Source: Methylotenera sp965234545 (GTDB lineage Bacteria; Pseudomonadota; Gammaproteobacteria; Burkholderiales; Methylophilaceae). From it: 64,000 bases of DNA. Location of the stretch: NCBI GenBank assembly GCA_965234545.1, contig OZ248348.1:806001-870000 (forward strand). The letters are read 5' to 3'. The notes beneath the pieces are model-generated. The model did no database searches. It was not told the DNA's origin and saw only the letters and a program-made list of their open reading frames with translations. The translations under genes were made by a program, and so were the position numbers. Every line of letters begins with the position of its first letter. Positions within the stretch are counted from its first letter, which is position 1. Of this stretch, positions 54,634 through 63,314 are shown piece by piece.

Positions 54634-55917
54634 TTAATTTGTTTTGAACAGTCGATTGTCATTTAACAAATAGCCAATTTTGACTGCGGCACGTTGCCTG
54701 TCGGTCAAAATAGTCCAATGGTCTAGCTCAATATCAATGACGTCTCTACGTGCTTGCCAAACGTCACTAAGGGGTTGTTTTCCAGTCTGATAAGCCGCTT
54801 GGGCAATACTTAACTTAGCTTCAGCATTGGGGATAAGTTTTGTGAGGTGTTCATTTTCACGGGCTTCAGCTGCGTCAGCATCTGCCATGGCACTTTCTAG
54901 TTCAGAGGAGAGTTCGCGGCGTCTATCCTCAGTCTGCTTACGTGCTTTTTCGATTAATACGAGCTTTTCTGATGTACGTCTATCTTGTCGATTTGCACGA
55001 TCTAGTTGCAAATCCATAGACACTTGAAAGCTCAGCATATCGCTACGTCCAGCAAAGCGTTTGCCATAGCCAACTTCCCAACCCCAGTTACGCTCCAAGT
55101 TGGCTTGTGCACTGTCTACATCGTATTGAGCGACTTTCTCAGATTGCAAAGCATTTTGTAGTAATGGATGCTTTTCAATTTCTGCTTGGGCTGCGTCGTG
55201 ACTTAAACCATTAGTCATGATTGGCAGTTCTGCTGACATTGAACGAGATGCCGCCTTACCTATCCATCGTGCTAATGCAGCACGTGCTTTACGTTCATCA
55301 CGCTTTGCAAAAATCAACTTTTCATTGGTCGTGGATATTTGGGTATCCATACGCAGGACATCACTCGTTTTAGCGTTGCCTGAACTCAAACTAGCGGCCT
55401 GTACTTTGCGTTCGGCTGTCATGTTATCAATCATGCTTTGATAAAGTTCTGACTTCCTCTGCGCTTCAAACACATCCAGCCATGCCAAAGCAACATCTCG
55501 TTCAATGGTTCTGGCGGTCGCAATTTGCTCTGTGTGGAATTGGTCGGCTTCAGCAAGCATTCGGTTTGCAGCCACCTCACGCTTCTTGAGAGGAATAACG
55601 TCTTGTGAAATGCCGACATTCACCATGGTTTGATCGTCGCGGTCATAGCGAAAAGCATTGCCCGTGGTAGCTGGCAGATTAATGACGCCAAACTTTACTT
55701 TGGGGTCTGGTAGCTGACCTTCTGCAATCGCAGCTTGACGTGACGAAGCTGCGGCATCATCAAGAGATTGCAGTAAGGGCTGATTTTGTGTGGCTAATTG
55801 AATGGTTTCTGCTAATGACAGCGGTTCTTCTGCTTTTACAGGAAATGTAAAAGCCAGCATCATGCCAAACCATACGCACATCACTATTGGTTTATAAGCC
55901 AATCTTTGGGTGTTCAT
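54634..55917 (-). CDS. cusC: CusC-type outer-membrane efflux protein
   Basis: A 427-residue TolC-superfamily channel with a signal peptide (VWFGMMLAFTFPVKAEEP) and long helical repeats (PLSLAETIQLATQNQPLLQS, and LSIAQAAYQTGKQPLSDVW near the end). It provides the outer-membrane duct of the Cu/Ag efflux complex. Its gene is the second of the operon, 62 bp after the small Cys-rich gene and 13 bp before the HMBD lipoprotein gene. Confidence 0.88.
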   Translation of the reverse strand: MNTQRLAYKPIVMCVWFGMMLAFTFPVKAEEPLSLAETIQLATQNQPLLQSLDDAAASSRQAAIAEGQLPDPKVKFGVINLPATTGNAFRYDRDDQTMVNVGISQDVIPLKKREVAANRMLAEADQFHTEQIATARTIERDVALAWLDVFEAQRKSELYQSMIDNMTAERKVQAASLSSGNAKTSDVLRMDTQISTTNEKLIFAKRDERKARAALARWIGKAASRSMSAELPIMTNGLSHDAAQAEIEKHPLLQNALQSEKVAQYDVDSAQANLERNWGWEVGYGKRFAGRSDMLSFQVSMDLQLDRANRQDRRTSEKLVLIEKARKQTEDRRRELSSELESAMADADAAEARENEHLTKLIPNAEAKLSIAQAAYQTGKQPLSDVWQARRDVIDIELDHWTILTDRQRAAVKIGYLLNDNRLFKTN

Positions 55918-55979
55918 GAGAGTTCTCCTAAAACTTAAATATGACGATTTAGGGCGTAATGACGCCCTATAACATCAAT

Positions 55980-56339
55980 TCAAGCAGGAGGTTTTAGCGG
56001 TGGGGATAGATCTATGGATTTTTCTGATGGAACAAATCTTGGGAATGAAATTGCAGTTGAAATTGCAAAAACTTCCTTATTTGATAAATCAACTGGCGGT
56101 GTTACTTGTGTGAAATTACAACCTGCGCCCATCGCACATGACTTGTGCTCAGTATGGGTTTTGTTTTTATCTTTGTTCTTCGAGGCTTCATGGCAATTCT
56201 TCATACCAGACATATTGTCCGGATGCATGGAAGACATAATTGCTTGAGAAGCACATGAAGTCGCGCAAACAGCCGCTAGCGCAGGGCTTGTAGCCAGCGC
56301 TAGAATCAAAACCATAGCTATTGAACGAAAGAATTTCAT
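55980..56339 (-). CDS. Small exported Cys/His/Met-rich protein at head of the cus operon
   Basis: A 119-residue protein with a signal peptide (SIAMVLILALATSPALAA) and a mature part rich in possible copper ligands: VCATSCASQAIMSSMHPDNM, KNCHEASK, HTEHKSCAMGAGC. It ends in a Pro-rich stretch (LSPPLKPPA). I know no named family. Location at the head of the efflux operon and the ligand content suggest periplasmic copper binding or sensing. It resembles in design, but not in sequence, the small protein heading the czc operon. Confidence 0.65.
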   Translation of the reverse strand: MKFFRSIAMVLILALATSPALAAVCATSCASQAIMSSMHPDNMSGMKNCHEASKNKDKNKTHTEHKSCAMGAGCNFTQVTPPVDLSNKEVFAISTAISFPRFVPSEKSIDLSPPLKPPA

Positions 56340-56428
56340 ATTCCAATGACTTTATCACTAGAAATTAGTTTCAACAAGTTGTTGTTGGATGACCGCATTG
56401 GATCCTGAGTGAAATTATTACTGTCTGC

Positions 56429-56442
56429 TAATAGGCCTATTA
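56429..56442. promoter_or_regulatory. Perfect 14-bp palindrome upstream of the cus operon
   Basis: TAATAGGCCTATTA is fully self-complementary and lies 90 bp before the first cus gene. It may be an operator for a dimeric regulator such as a CopR/CusR-type protein; no such regulator is encoded in the window. Confidence 0.35.
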
Positions 56443-56511
56443 ATCTCATTTCTTCAAAGCCGCCACTAAGTGCTGGAAATACAGACCCTTTGCAGACATT
56501 GAAAAGTGAAG

Positions 56512-56706
56512 TTATAACATCGGTTGGTAACCAGCATCTGTCAAGGCTTTGACAATTTCAACTTCAGAAATTGCAGTTTCAATTTTTACAATTCTTGTAG
56601 TTAAGTCAGCTTCAACATTAGCTTCATCATCAACTTTTTTAATGGCATTTTTGATGCTGTTGACACAACCACCACAGCTCATTTTAGGGATATGAAATGT
56701 AAACAT
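56512..56706 (-). CDS. copZ: Copper chaperone, HMA domain (CopZ-like)
   Basis: A 64-residue single heavy-metal-associated domain that carries Cu+ in the cytoplasm to the exporting ATPase. The metal motif MSCGGC (C11 and C14) and the end IVKALTDAGYQP are typical. It is transcribed divergently from copA, and its promoter carries a copy of the CueR-type operator. Confidence 0.92.
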   Translation of the reverse strand: MFTFHIPKMSCGGCVNSIKNAIKKVDDEANVEADLTTRIVKIETAISEVEIVKALTDAGYQPML

Positions 56707-56759
56707 AGTAAAGTTTCCTTTTAAATAATTGCGAAAGAAATTACATGTTAAAGTTTACA

Positions 56760-56776
56760 ATCATTGGAAGGTCAAG
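56760..56776 (-). promoter_or_regulatory. CueR-type operator/promoter for copZ
   Basis: The minus strand reads CTTGACCTTCCAATGAT, with a -35 TTGACC fused to the ACCTTCC half-site of CueR operators. The second half-site is degenerate (GTAAACT). It is an exact inverted copy of the site at 56801-56817 and lies 54 bp before the copZ start. Confidence 0.7.
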
Positions 56777-56800
56777 CTGAAATAATAAATTAAATTAACA

Positions 56801-56830
56801 CTTGACCTTCCAATGATGGGAATCTACAAG
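56801..56830 (+). promoter_or_regulatory. CueR-type operator/promoter for copA-cueR
   Basis: TTGACC (56802-56807) overlaps ACCTTCC-N7-GGAATCT (56805-56825), close to the CueR consensus ACCTTCC-N7-GGAAGGT, with a weak -10 following. It lies 33 bp before the copA start and 24 bp from its inverted twin serving copZ. Confidence 0.75.
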
Positions 56831-56862
56831 ATGAGCATAATTATTGAAATATAAGGTAAAAA

Positions 56863-59058
56863 ATGTCATCTACTAATCATTCTATTGATATTGCCATCAC
56901 TGGTATGAGCTGTGCCTCTTGCGTCTCTAGCGTTGAAAATGCTTTGCGCAAAATACCAGCCGTTGAATCTGCAAGTGTTAACTTAGCCACCGAGCGTGCG
57001 CATATTAAATTAAACAAAGACTTTTCGCATGAAGCGATTGTAAAAGCTTTGTCTGATGCTGGTTATGGCGCTGAAGTTATTTCTCTAGAGCATGCCCATC
57101 ATCACGCTGATGATGCCTCAACTGATGGCAGAAAAATCGTATTAGCGGCAATAATAAGCTTTCCATTAATAGTGCCAATGTTGCTCAACCTGATTGGTAT
57201 TGATTGGAATCTGCCTGTGTGGATGCAATGGTTACTTGCTACCCCAGTACAGTTTTATTTGGGTGCGGGGTTTTATAAGTCGGCTTGGAAAGCGATTTTA
57301 AATAAATTAGGTAACATGGATTTACTGGTCGCTATCGGCACCACAGCAGCTTACGCATTGTCGGTGTATATGTTGCTCCAAGGGCATCAGCATCTTTATT
57401 TCGAAGCATCTAGTGTCGTGATCACGCTTGTGTTGCTGGGTAAGTGGCTAGAAAAACGTGCTAAACGGCAAACAACCGAAGCAATACGCGCATTACAACA
57501 ACTACGTCCTGAAACGGCGCGAGTCAGACGGCAGGGTGAAGAGTCAGAGGTTCAACTGTCTCAAGTAGTGATTGACGATCTTGTGATTATACGTCCAGGA
57601 GAGCGCATTCCTGTGGATGCCATCATCCTCGAAGGTAGCAGCCATGTGGACGAGTCACTGATGACAGGCGAAAGTGAAGCTATCAATAAAACTGTTGGTG
57701 ATAAAGTGATTGGTGGTGCTGTCAATATCGATGGTTTACTGTTGGTTAAGACTACTGCGATTGGAACCGAAACTACATTATCACGCATCATACGTTTAGT
57801 GGAGGATGCACAAACTGCAAAACCTGAAATTCAACGGCTAGTAGACAAAGTAAGTGCCGTGTTTGTACCAGTAGTGATTGTGATTGCATTAGTCACGTTG
57901 TTGGCTTGGGGGCTTTATTTGGCGAACTGGGAACAGGCGATTTTGAATGCAGTCGCTGTATTGGTGATTGCTTGTCCATGTGCGCTAGGACTGGCTACAC
58001 CTACCGCAATTATGGCTGGCACTGGCGTAGCCGCTCGTCACGGCATTTTAATCAAAGACGCGAAGGCATTAGAGCTTGCGCATAGCATTACGCAAGTAGT
58101 GTTCGATAAAACTGGAACGCTCACTGAAGGTAAGCCTGTGCTATTAGCTTTTAAAGCAACAGATGGCGATGATCAAACATTGCTGGAGCTGGCTGCAAGC
58201 ATCGAACAGAATAGTTTGCATCCACTTGCCAAAGCGGTTATTGAGCGATTTAAGCTAACAGGCAAAGTGCAAATACTAGCCACAGCCGTACAAGATTTAG
58301 CTGGGAGTGGCCTGAAAGGTCAAGTGGGCAACAAAACTGTTTATGTTGGTAATCAGCGCTGGATGGTGGAGTTAGGTGTTTCTACAGATGCGTTAACCAC
58401 TGTTGCGTTGGAGTTTATGAATAGTGGGAAGACTGTTTCATGGGTGGCGGTGAATGATGTGGCTGAGCAGCCGTCTTTACTGGGTATGCTGGCATTTGGC
58501 GATGAAATTAAAGCTACATCAAGAGCGTCAATATCGAATCTTCATAAACGCAACATACAAACCTTGTTACTTACAGGCGATAACAGCAAGAGTGCAGCAC
58601 GTGTTGCAGAAGCCTTGGGCATGGATAAAGTATTAGCTGAACAAACACCAGAATCTAAAGCTATAACTGTTGCATCATTACGTCAAAAAAATACCGTCAT
58701 TGCCATGGTAGGTGACGGCATTAATGATGCTCCAGCACTTGCAGCAGCCGATGTAAGCTTTGCCATGTCAACAGGCACCGATGTGGCCATGCATACAGCA
58801 GACATTACCTTAATGCGCTCAGACCCTAGCTTGGTGGCAGATACCATCGATATTTCACGCAGGACTTACCGTAAAATCAAACAAAATCTATTTTGGGCTT
58901 TTATATACAATTTAGTGGGCATACCCTTAGCCGCATTAGGATTAATGAGCCCAGTCATTGCAGGTGCTGCCATGGCATTTAGCTCAGTGAGCGTGGTGAC
59001 GAATGCATTAATGTTAAAACGTTGGAAACCTTTAGGTAGTCATGGAGAAGATAGCTAA
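56863..59058 (+). CDS. copA: Cu+-exporting P1B-type ATPase CopA
   Basis: A 731-residue inner-membrane copper exporter. It has one N-terminal HMA domain with GMSCASC (C17, C20), eight helices, LMTGESEAINK, the membrane metal motif ACPCALGLATPTAIM, the phosphorylated Asp in VFDKTGTLTEGKP, the HP motif SLHPLAKAVIERF and MVGDGINDAPALAAADV. It moves Cu+ to the periplasm, where the Cus system takes over. A CueR-type promoter lies just upstream, and cueR begins directly after the stop (TAA-ATG). Confidence 0.96.
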   Translation: MSSTNHSIDIAITGMSCASCVSSVENALRKIPAVESASVNLATERAHIKLNKDFSHEAIVKALSDAGYGAEVISLEHAHHHADDASTDGRKIVLAAIISFPLIVPMLLNLIGIDWNLPVWMQWLLATPVQFYLGAGFYKSAWKAILNKLGNMDLLVAIGTTAAYALSVYMLLQGHQHLYFEASSVVITLVLLGKWLEKRAKRQTTEAIRALQQLRPETARVRRQGEESEVQLSQVVIDDLVIIRPGERIPVDAIILEGSSHVDESLMTGESEAINKTVGDKVIGGAVNIDGLLLVKTTAIGTETTLSRIIRLVEDAQTAKPEIQRLVDKVSAVFVPVVIVIALVTLLAWGLYLANWEQAILNAVAVLVIACPCALGLATPTAIMAGTGVAARHGILIKDAKALELAHSITQVVFDKTGTLTEGKPVLLAFKATDGDDQTLLELAASIEQNSLHPLAKAVIERFKLTGKVQILATAVQDLAGSGLKGQVGNKTVYVGNQRWMVELGVSTDALTTVALEFMNSGKTVSWVAVNDVAEQPSLLGMLAFGDEIKATSRASISNLHKRNIQTLLLTGDNSKSAARVAEALGMDKVLAEQTPESKAITVASLRQKNTVIAMVGDGINDAPALAAADVSFAMSTGTDVAMHTADITLMRSDPSLVADTIDISRRTYRKIKQNLFWAFIYNLVGIPLAALGLMSPVIAGAAMAFSSVSVVTNALMLKRWKPLGSHGEDS

Positions 59059-59472
59059 ATGAGTGCTGAAATATTGAATATTGGTCAGGCTGCAGAGGCT
59101 TCTGGAATCTCTGCCAAAATGATTCGTCATTATGAAGATGTCGGACTCGTTCCGCCCGCATCAAGAACATTCTCTGGGTATAGAACTTATAACCATCGTG
59201 ACGTGCACATGCTGAGATTTATCAGGCATTCGCGTGACTTAGGGTTTTCGATTAAACAAATTGGTGATTTACTGAGCCTATGGCGTGATCAAAACCGTCC
59301 AAGTCGCAAAGTAAAATCGATGGCGATCGAACATATTACAATGCTAGACCGCAAAATACAGGAACTGAGTATGATGAAATCTGAACTGGCACGCTTAGTG
59401 AGTTGCTGTCATGGTGATGCACGTCCTGATTGTCCTATTCTGGATGGGTTAGCTCAAAATAAAATAGCATAA
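59059..59472 (+). CDS. cueR: MerR-family copper regulator CueR
   Basis: A 137-residue MerR-type activator that senses Cu+ and unwinds promoters with long spacers. The winged helix starts LNIGQAAEASGISAKMIRHY, then GLVPPASRTFSGYR. The metal loop has C117 and C125 (SCCHGDARPDCPIL), with the 8-residue spacing of CueR. Its start abuts the copA stop, so it is coupled to its own target, and the two CueR-type sites at 56.8 kb are probable targets. Confidence 0.93.
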   Translation: MSAEILNIGQAAEASGISAKMIRHYEDVGLVPPASRTFSGYRTYNHRDVHMLRFIRHSRDLGFSIKQIGDLLSLWRDQNRPSRKVKSMAIEHITMLDRKIQELSMMKSELARLVSCCHGDARPDCPILDGLAQNKIA

Positions 59473-59526
59473 AAGGGTTAAATGGTCGTCCAATAAACGT
59501 TTACTAAAGCGTATTAAAGTCCACAG

Positions 59527-61824
59527 TCATGATTTTCTCAAACGTAATGCATTAGTAATCACTGACACCGAACTCAAACTCATCGCTAGGGCTGCAATCA
59601 TTGGTGAAAGTAACCATCCAGTGAATGGATATAACAATCCAGCAGCCAACGGCACTCCGAGTGAGTTGTAAACGAAAGCAAAGCCTAGGTTTTGTTTCAT
59701 ATTCGCGATTGTCTGCTCTGAAATCTCTCTGGCTTGGGCAATGCCTCGCAAATCACCTTTAACGAGCGTTACCTGCGCACTATTCATGGCTACGTCAGTA
59801 CCAGTACCCATAGCTACACCCACATTTGCTTTGGCTAATGCAGGCGCATCATTGATGCCGTCACCTGCCATAGCCACAATGCGGCCTTCTTTTTGTAACT
59901 TATCCACCAGCGCTAATTTGTCTGCGGGTTTAACTTCTCCATAAAACTCCTCGATTCCAAGTTTTTCTGCCACAGATTTTGCTGTCAGCAAGCCATCTCC
60001 AGTTGCCATAATCACGCGCATGCCTGATGCTTTTAAATTGTCTAAGGCTTCTGCTGTATTTTCTTTGATTGGGTCGGAAACAGACAGCAAACCCGCAAGC
60101 TGACTATCGACTGCTAGATACATCACGCTTGCGCCTGTTGCACGTAATTCATCCGCTTGTACTTTTAGTGATTCAATTTTGATATTTAGCTGTTCCATTA
60201 GCGCAGTATTACCTAGCGCCAATTCTTTGCTGTTCAAATTTCCTCGCACCCCAATACCTGTACTTGACTCAAAGTTTTCTACTTTATCAATAACCAAAGC
60301 CTTAGCGCGGGCAGCTTTCACAATAGCATCAGCTAATGGATGTTCACTGCCTTGGTCAAGGCTTGCTGCTAGGCGTAATACTTCATCTTCGGTATAGCCG
60401 GCAGAGGAGACGGCTTTATTAAAGCGTGGTTTACCTTCTGTCAACGTACCTGTCTTGTCTATGATTAAGGTGTCAACTTTACGGAAGTTTTCGATAGCAG
60501 CTGCATCACGGAATAGCACACCTTGTGTTGCAGCTTTACCAGTAGCGACCATGATAGACATTGGCGTTGCCAAACCAAGTGCACAAGGACAGGCAATGAT
60601 GAGTACTGCTACAGCATTGATCAGACCAAATACCCAGCTAGGTTCTGGCCCAAAGAAGCCCCAAACAAAGAAAGTAATGAGCGCAATGCTAACAACCGTC
60701 ACCACAAAATAGCCAGCTACTTGATCGGCCATACGTTGCATTGGTGCCCTTGATCGCTGGGCTTGGATGACCATTTGTACAATGCTGGCTAATACTGTTT
60801 GGGAACCTACTTTTTCTGAGCGCATGACTAATGCACCATTAGTATTAAGTGTAGCTCCAATCAGCTTGTCGCCAATGCCTTTAGTAACGGGCATCGGTTC
60901 TCCAGTTAGCATGGACTCATCTACTGCGCTACCACCCTCAGTTACGACACCATCGACGGGCACTTTTTCGCCTGGACGTATGCGTAGCAGGTCACCAACA
61001 TGAACATGCGTGAGTGGAACGTCCTCTTCTTTACCGTCTGCATTGATTCGACGAGCCGTTTTAGGTGATAAACCAAGCAATGACTTAATCGCGGCAGAGG
61101 TTTGTGAACGTGCTTTTAGTTCTAATATTTGACCTAGTAGCGTTAATGAAATAATTACCGCTGCAGCTTCAAAATACACAGATACACGACCCATCGCCAT
61201 AAACGAGGCAGGGAATACATTTGGTACAACTGTGGCGACAACGCTATAAATAAATGCGGCAGAAGTACCCAGCCCTATCAATGTCCACATATTCGGGCTG
61301 CGATTCACAACAGATTGAAAGCCACGCTCAAAGAATGGCCAACCTGCCCATAAAACTATAGGTAGTGAAAGCACAAGCTCAATCCAGCTTTGGGTTGCCA
61401 TCTCAAACCATTGCAAACGGTGGCCAACCATGGCTAAGATGGTAACAACTATGGTCAGAGGCAACGTCCAAATAAAGCGCCGCTTAAAGTCTACTAATTC
61501 AGGACTCTCGCCATCTTCTAAACTAGGCATTTCTGGTTCTAATGCCATCCCGCATTTTGGACAAGCGCCAGCATGGTCTTGTCGAACCTCTGGGTGCATC
61601 GGGCAGGTGTAAATCGTACCGGTTGGCACAGGGTCGGTCATAGTGGGCTTTGTTTCTAAGACCTTGATATTCGAGCTTGAATCTTTAACCAAATATTTAT
61701 TTGGATCAGCAGAGAACTTAGCCTTGCAACCAGCACTGCAAAAGTAAATTGAATGACCTTCGTGCTGCAACACATTCGGTGACTGAACTGTCACATTCAT
61801 TCCACAAACAGGGTCTTTTAACAT
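59527..61824 (-). CDS. Second copper P1B-type ATPase with YHS and HMBD N-terminal domains
   Basis: A 765-residue exporter. The N-terminus is a YHS domain (LKDPVCGMNVTVQSPN, IYFCSAGCKAKFSADPNKYL) followed by an HMBD domain (YTCPMHPEVRQDHAG, CPKCGMALEPE) in place of CxxC HMA domains. The core has LTGEPMPVTK, ACPCALGLATPMSIM, IIDKTGTLTEGKP, SEHPLADAIVK and MAGDGINDAPALAKANV. This architecture is seen in CopA2/SilP-like ATPases; Cu+ or Ag+ is likely. It follows a copZ-like gene by 106 bp on the same strand and is convergent with cueR. Confidence 0.92.
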   Translation of the reverse strand: MLKDPVCGMNVTVQSPNVLQHEGHSIYFCSAGCKAKFSADPNKYLVKDSSSNIKVLETKPTMTDPVPTGTIYTCPMHPEVRQDHAGACPKCGMALEPEMPSLEDGESPELVDFKRRFIWTLPLTIVVTILAMVGHRLQWFEMATQSWIELVLSLPIVLWAGWPFFERGFQSVVNRSPNMWTLIGLGTSAAFIYSVVATVVPNVFPASFMAMGRVSVYFEAAAVIISLTLLGQILELKARSQTSAAIKSLLGLSPKTARRINADGKEEDVPLTHVHVGDLLRIRPGEKVPVDGVVTEGGSAVDESMLTGEPMPVTKGIGDKLIGATLNTNGALVMRSEKVGSQTVLASIVQMVIQAQRSRAPMQRMADQVAGYFVVTVVSIALITFFVWGFFGPEPSWVFGLINAVAVLIIACPCALGLATPMSIMVATGKAATQGVLFRDAAAIENFRKVDTLIIDKTGTLTEGKPRFNKAVSSAGYTEDEVLRLAASLDQGSEHPLADAIVKAARAKALVIDKVENFESSTGIGVRGNLNSKELALGNTALMEQLNIKIESLKVQADELRATGASVMYLAVDSQLAGLLSVSDPIKENTAEALDNLKASGMRVIMATGDGLLTAKSVAEKLGIEEFYGEVKPADKLALVDKLQKEGRIVAMAGDGINDAPALAKANVGVAMGTGTDVAMNSAQVTLVKGDLRGIAQAREISEQTIANMKQNLGFAFVYNSLGVPLAAGLLYPFTGWLLSPMIAALAMSLSSVSVITNALRLRKS

Positions 61825-61930
61825 TTAAATCTCCTTCTTTGAATTGCACTGACTCACAATCAAACAATTCAAAGTATTTTCTACACCACGGGGTTCTTGT
61901 TTTTTCGTTCTGCTATATTACTTTCTGAAA

Positions 61931-62197
61931 TTAACCGCAACCGCATCCAGATCCGCATCCTTTGCCCTCAGGTTTCTGAGGTGAATTGGCATCTGCTATA
62001 CCATAACCAGCAGTAATTACAGCTGATTTCAATTGATCAAGTGTGGTTAATTTTTCGTCGAACTGCACCGTAGCTTCGTGAGCTGAAAGTGACACTTTTA
62101 CATCTTTTACGCCATTAACGGCACTTAAGGCCTGTGTTACGTTGTTGGTGCAACCTCCACAGGTCATTCCAGTTATTTTTAAAAGTTCATTTTGCAT
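61931..62197 (-). CDS. HMA copper chaperone with Cys-rich C-terminal tail
   Basis: An 88-residue protein: an HMA domain (KITGMTCGGCTNNVTQALSA, C13 and C16) followed by a Ser/Pro linker and the tail KGCGSGCGCG with four more Cys in the last eight residues. The domain is CopZ-like; the tail could form a second copper cluster or store metal. It precedes the second copper ATPase on the same strand and probably serves it. Confidence 0.9.
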   Translation of the reverse strand: MQNELLKITGMTCGGCTNNVTQALSAVNGVKDVKVSLSAHEATVQFDEKLTTLDQLKSAVITAGYGIADANSPQKPEGKGCGSGCGCG

Positions 62198-62398
62198 GAT
62201 GAAACTCCATTTCTGTCTGATTAAGAATTTGATTGTCCTAAATTTACTAACATTTTTACTATTTAAGTATTACCTTCTTGGAACCATCAGTCTGTTTGCT
62301 TGGACACATTGTTGTATATAGATGATTACCCGTTGCAGTATGATTATTTCTATCCTATAAATCCGTCTTACATTTTTACTTTCACTTCGTAATTAACA

Positions 62399-63031
62399 TT
62401 AATTAAGTCGGGGAAAGAATGCAGGTGTTTGCTCAGCATATTTTGAATACTCCTGCCCAAATTCAGCATAAGCCTCTTTCTCTTCAGTTCGCGCCAACCG
62501 AACATACATGTATACTAAAATTGGAAACATCACTATGGTCAATATGGTTGGCCATTGTAAAAGGAAGCCAAACATGATCATTATGAATCCCACATATTGA
62601 GGATGACGCATCCGAGCATAATAACCAGTGGTAGCAAGTGTGCCTCGTCTCTGATTTTTATACAAAACTGCCCATGCTTCTGACAGCAACCAGAATCCGC
62701 CTCCAATGAACAGGAAACTAAGCATATGGAAAGGTCCAAAATGTGGATTTGAGCGCCAACCGAATATAACTTCAAGTAGATGCCCTGAATCGTGAGATAA
62801 GAAATCAATACCAGGGAACTGCTTTGACAACCATGGTAGCAAGAGATAAATTGTTAGTGGAAATCCATACATTTCTGTAAACAATGCGACAATGAAGGCA
62901 GAGAAGGCGCCAAACGAGCGCCAATCACGGTTGCTTTGCGGTTTAGCGAAACTAAAAGCAAAGATGATGAATACTACTGAATTGATGATAACTAGCGACC
63001 AAAGTCCGTAAGATGTGGATGGAGCATTCAT
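62399..63031 (-). CDS. Isoprenylcysteine carboxyl methyltransferase-like membrane protein
   Basis: A 210-residue membrane protein with about five helices. The C-terminal part GYYARMRHPQYVGFIMIMFG and EKEAYAEFGQEYSKYAEQTP is the ICMT/PEMT-type methyltransferase signature. Bacterial members often lie in copper and other metal resistance clusters; their substrate is unknown. It overlaps the DUF2933 gene by 4 bp, so the two are cotranslated. Confidence 0.85.
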   Translation of the reverse strand: MNAPSTSYGLWSLVIINSVVFIIFAFSFAKPQSNRDWRSFGAFSAFIVALFTEMYGFPLTIYLLLPWLSKQFPGIDFLSHDSGHLLEVIFGWRSNPHFGPFHMLSFLFIGGGFWLLSEAWAVLYKNQRRGTLATTGYYARMRHPQYVGFIMIMFGFLLQWPTILTIVMFPILVYMYVRLARTEEKEAYAEFGQEYSKYAEQTPAFFPRLN

Positions 63032-63252
63032 TTTGTATTATCCTCGGACTTTTCATCTTTTGGATTATGGTTGCCATGACCATGGTGCATGAAAATATGC
63101 ATCAAAGGGCATGCCAGCAAGATTAGAAATGGCAATAACCCAAGTACGTGAGCGCGGTGCTCGGTAAACAATAGTAGACCAGCAATTGCAAGAAACCCAT
63201 AAAACACCCATTTACCTCTGGAAAGATGTTTTTCTTCGTGTTCAGTAGTCAT
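63028..63252 (-). CDS. DUF2933 small membrane protein
   Basis: A 74-residue protein with two hydrophobic segments (YGFLAIAGLLLFTEHRAHVL and LPFLILLACPLMHIFMHHG) and a His-rich end (MHHGHGNHNP), the DUF2933 pattern. It is common beside copper resistance and cupredoxin genes; the function is unknown. It overlaps the methyltransferase-like gene by 4 bp and lies 62 bp after the cupredoxin gene. Confidence 0.8.
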   Translation of the reverse strand: MTTEHEEKHLSRGKWVFYGFLAIAGLLLFTEHRAHVLGLLPFLILLACPLMHIFMHHGHGNHNPKDEKSEDNTK

Positions 63253-63314
63253 AATAACCTCCTATTTAGTACGATAATTTTTATGTTTACTAGAGCTTTT
63301 TTACCAATAACTAA

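Noticed and set aside
56863..61824. The two copper ATPases as a recent tandem duplication.
   Set aside because: Their N-terminal metal-binding domains differ in kind (HMA versus YHS plus HMBD), and sequence identity is high only around universal P-type motifs.
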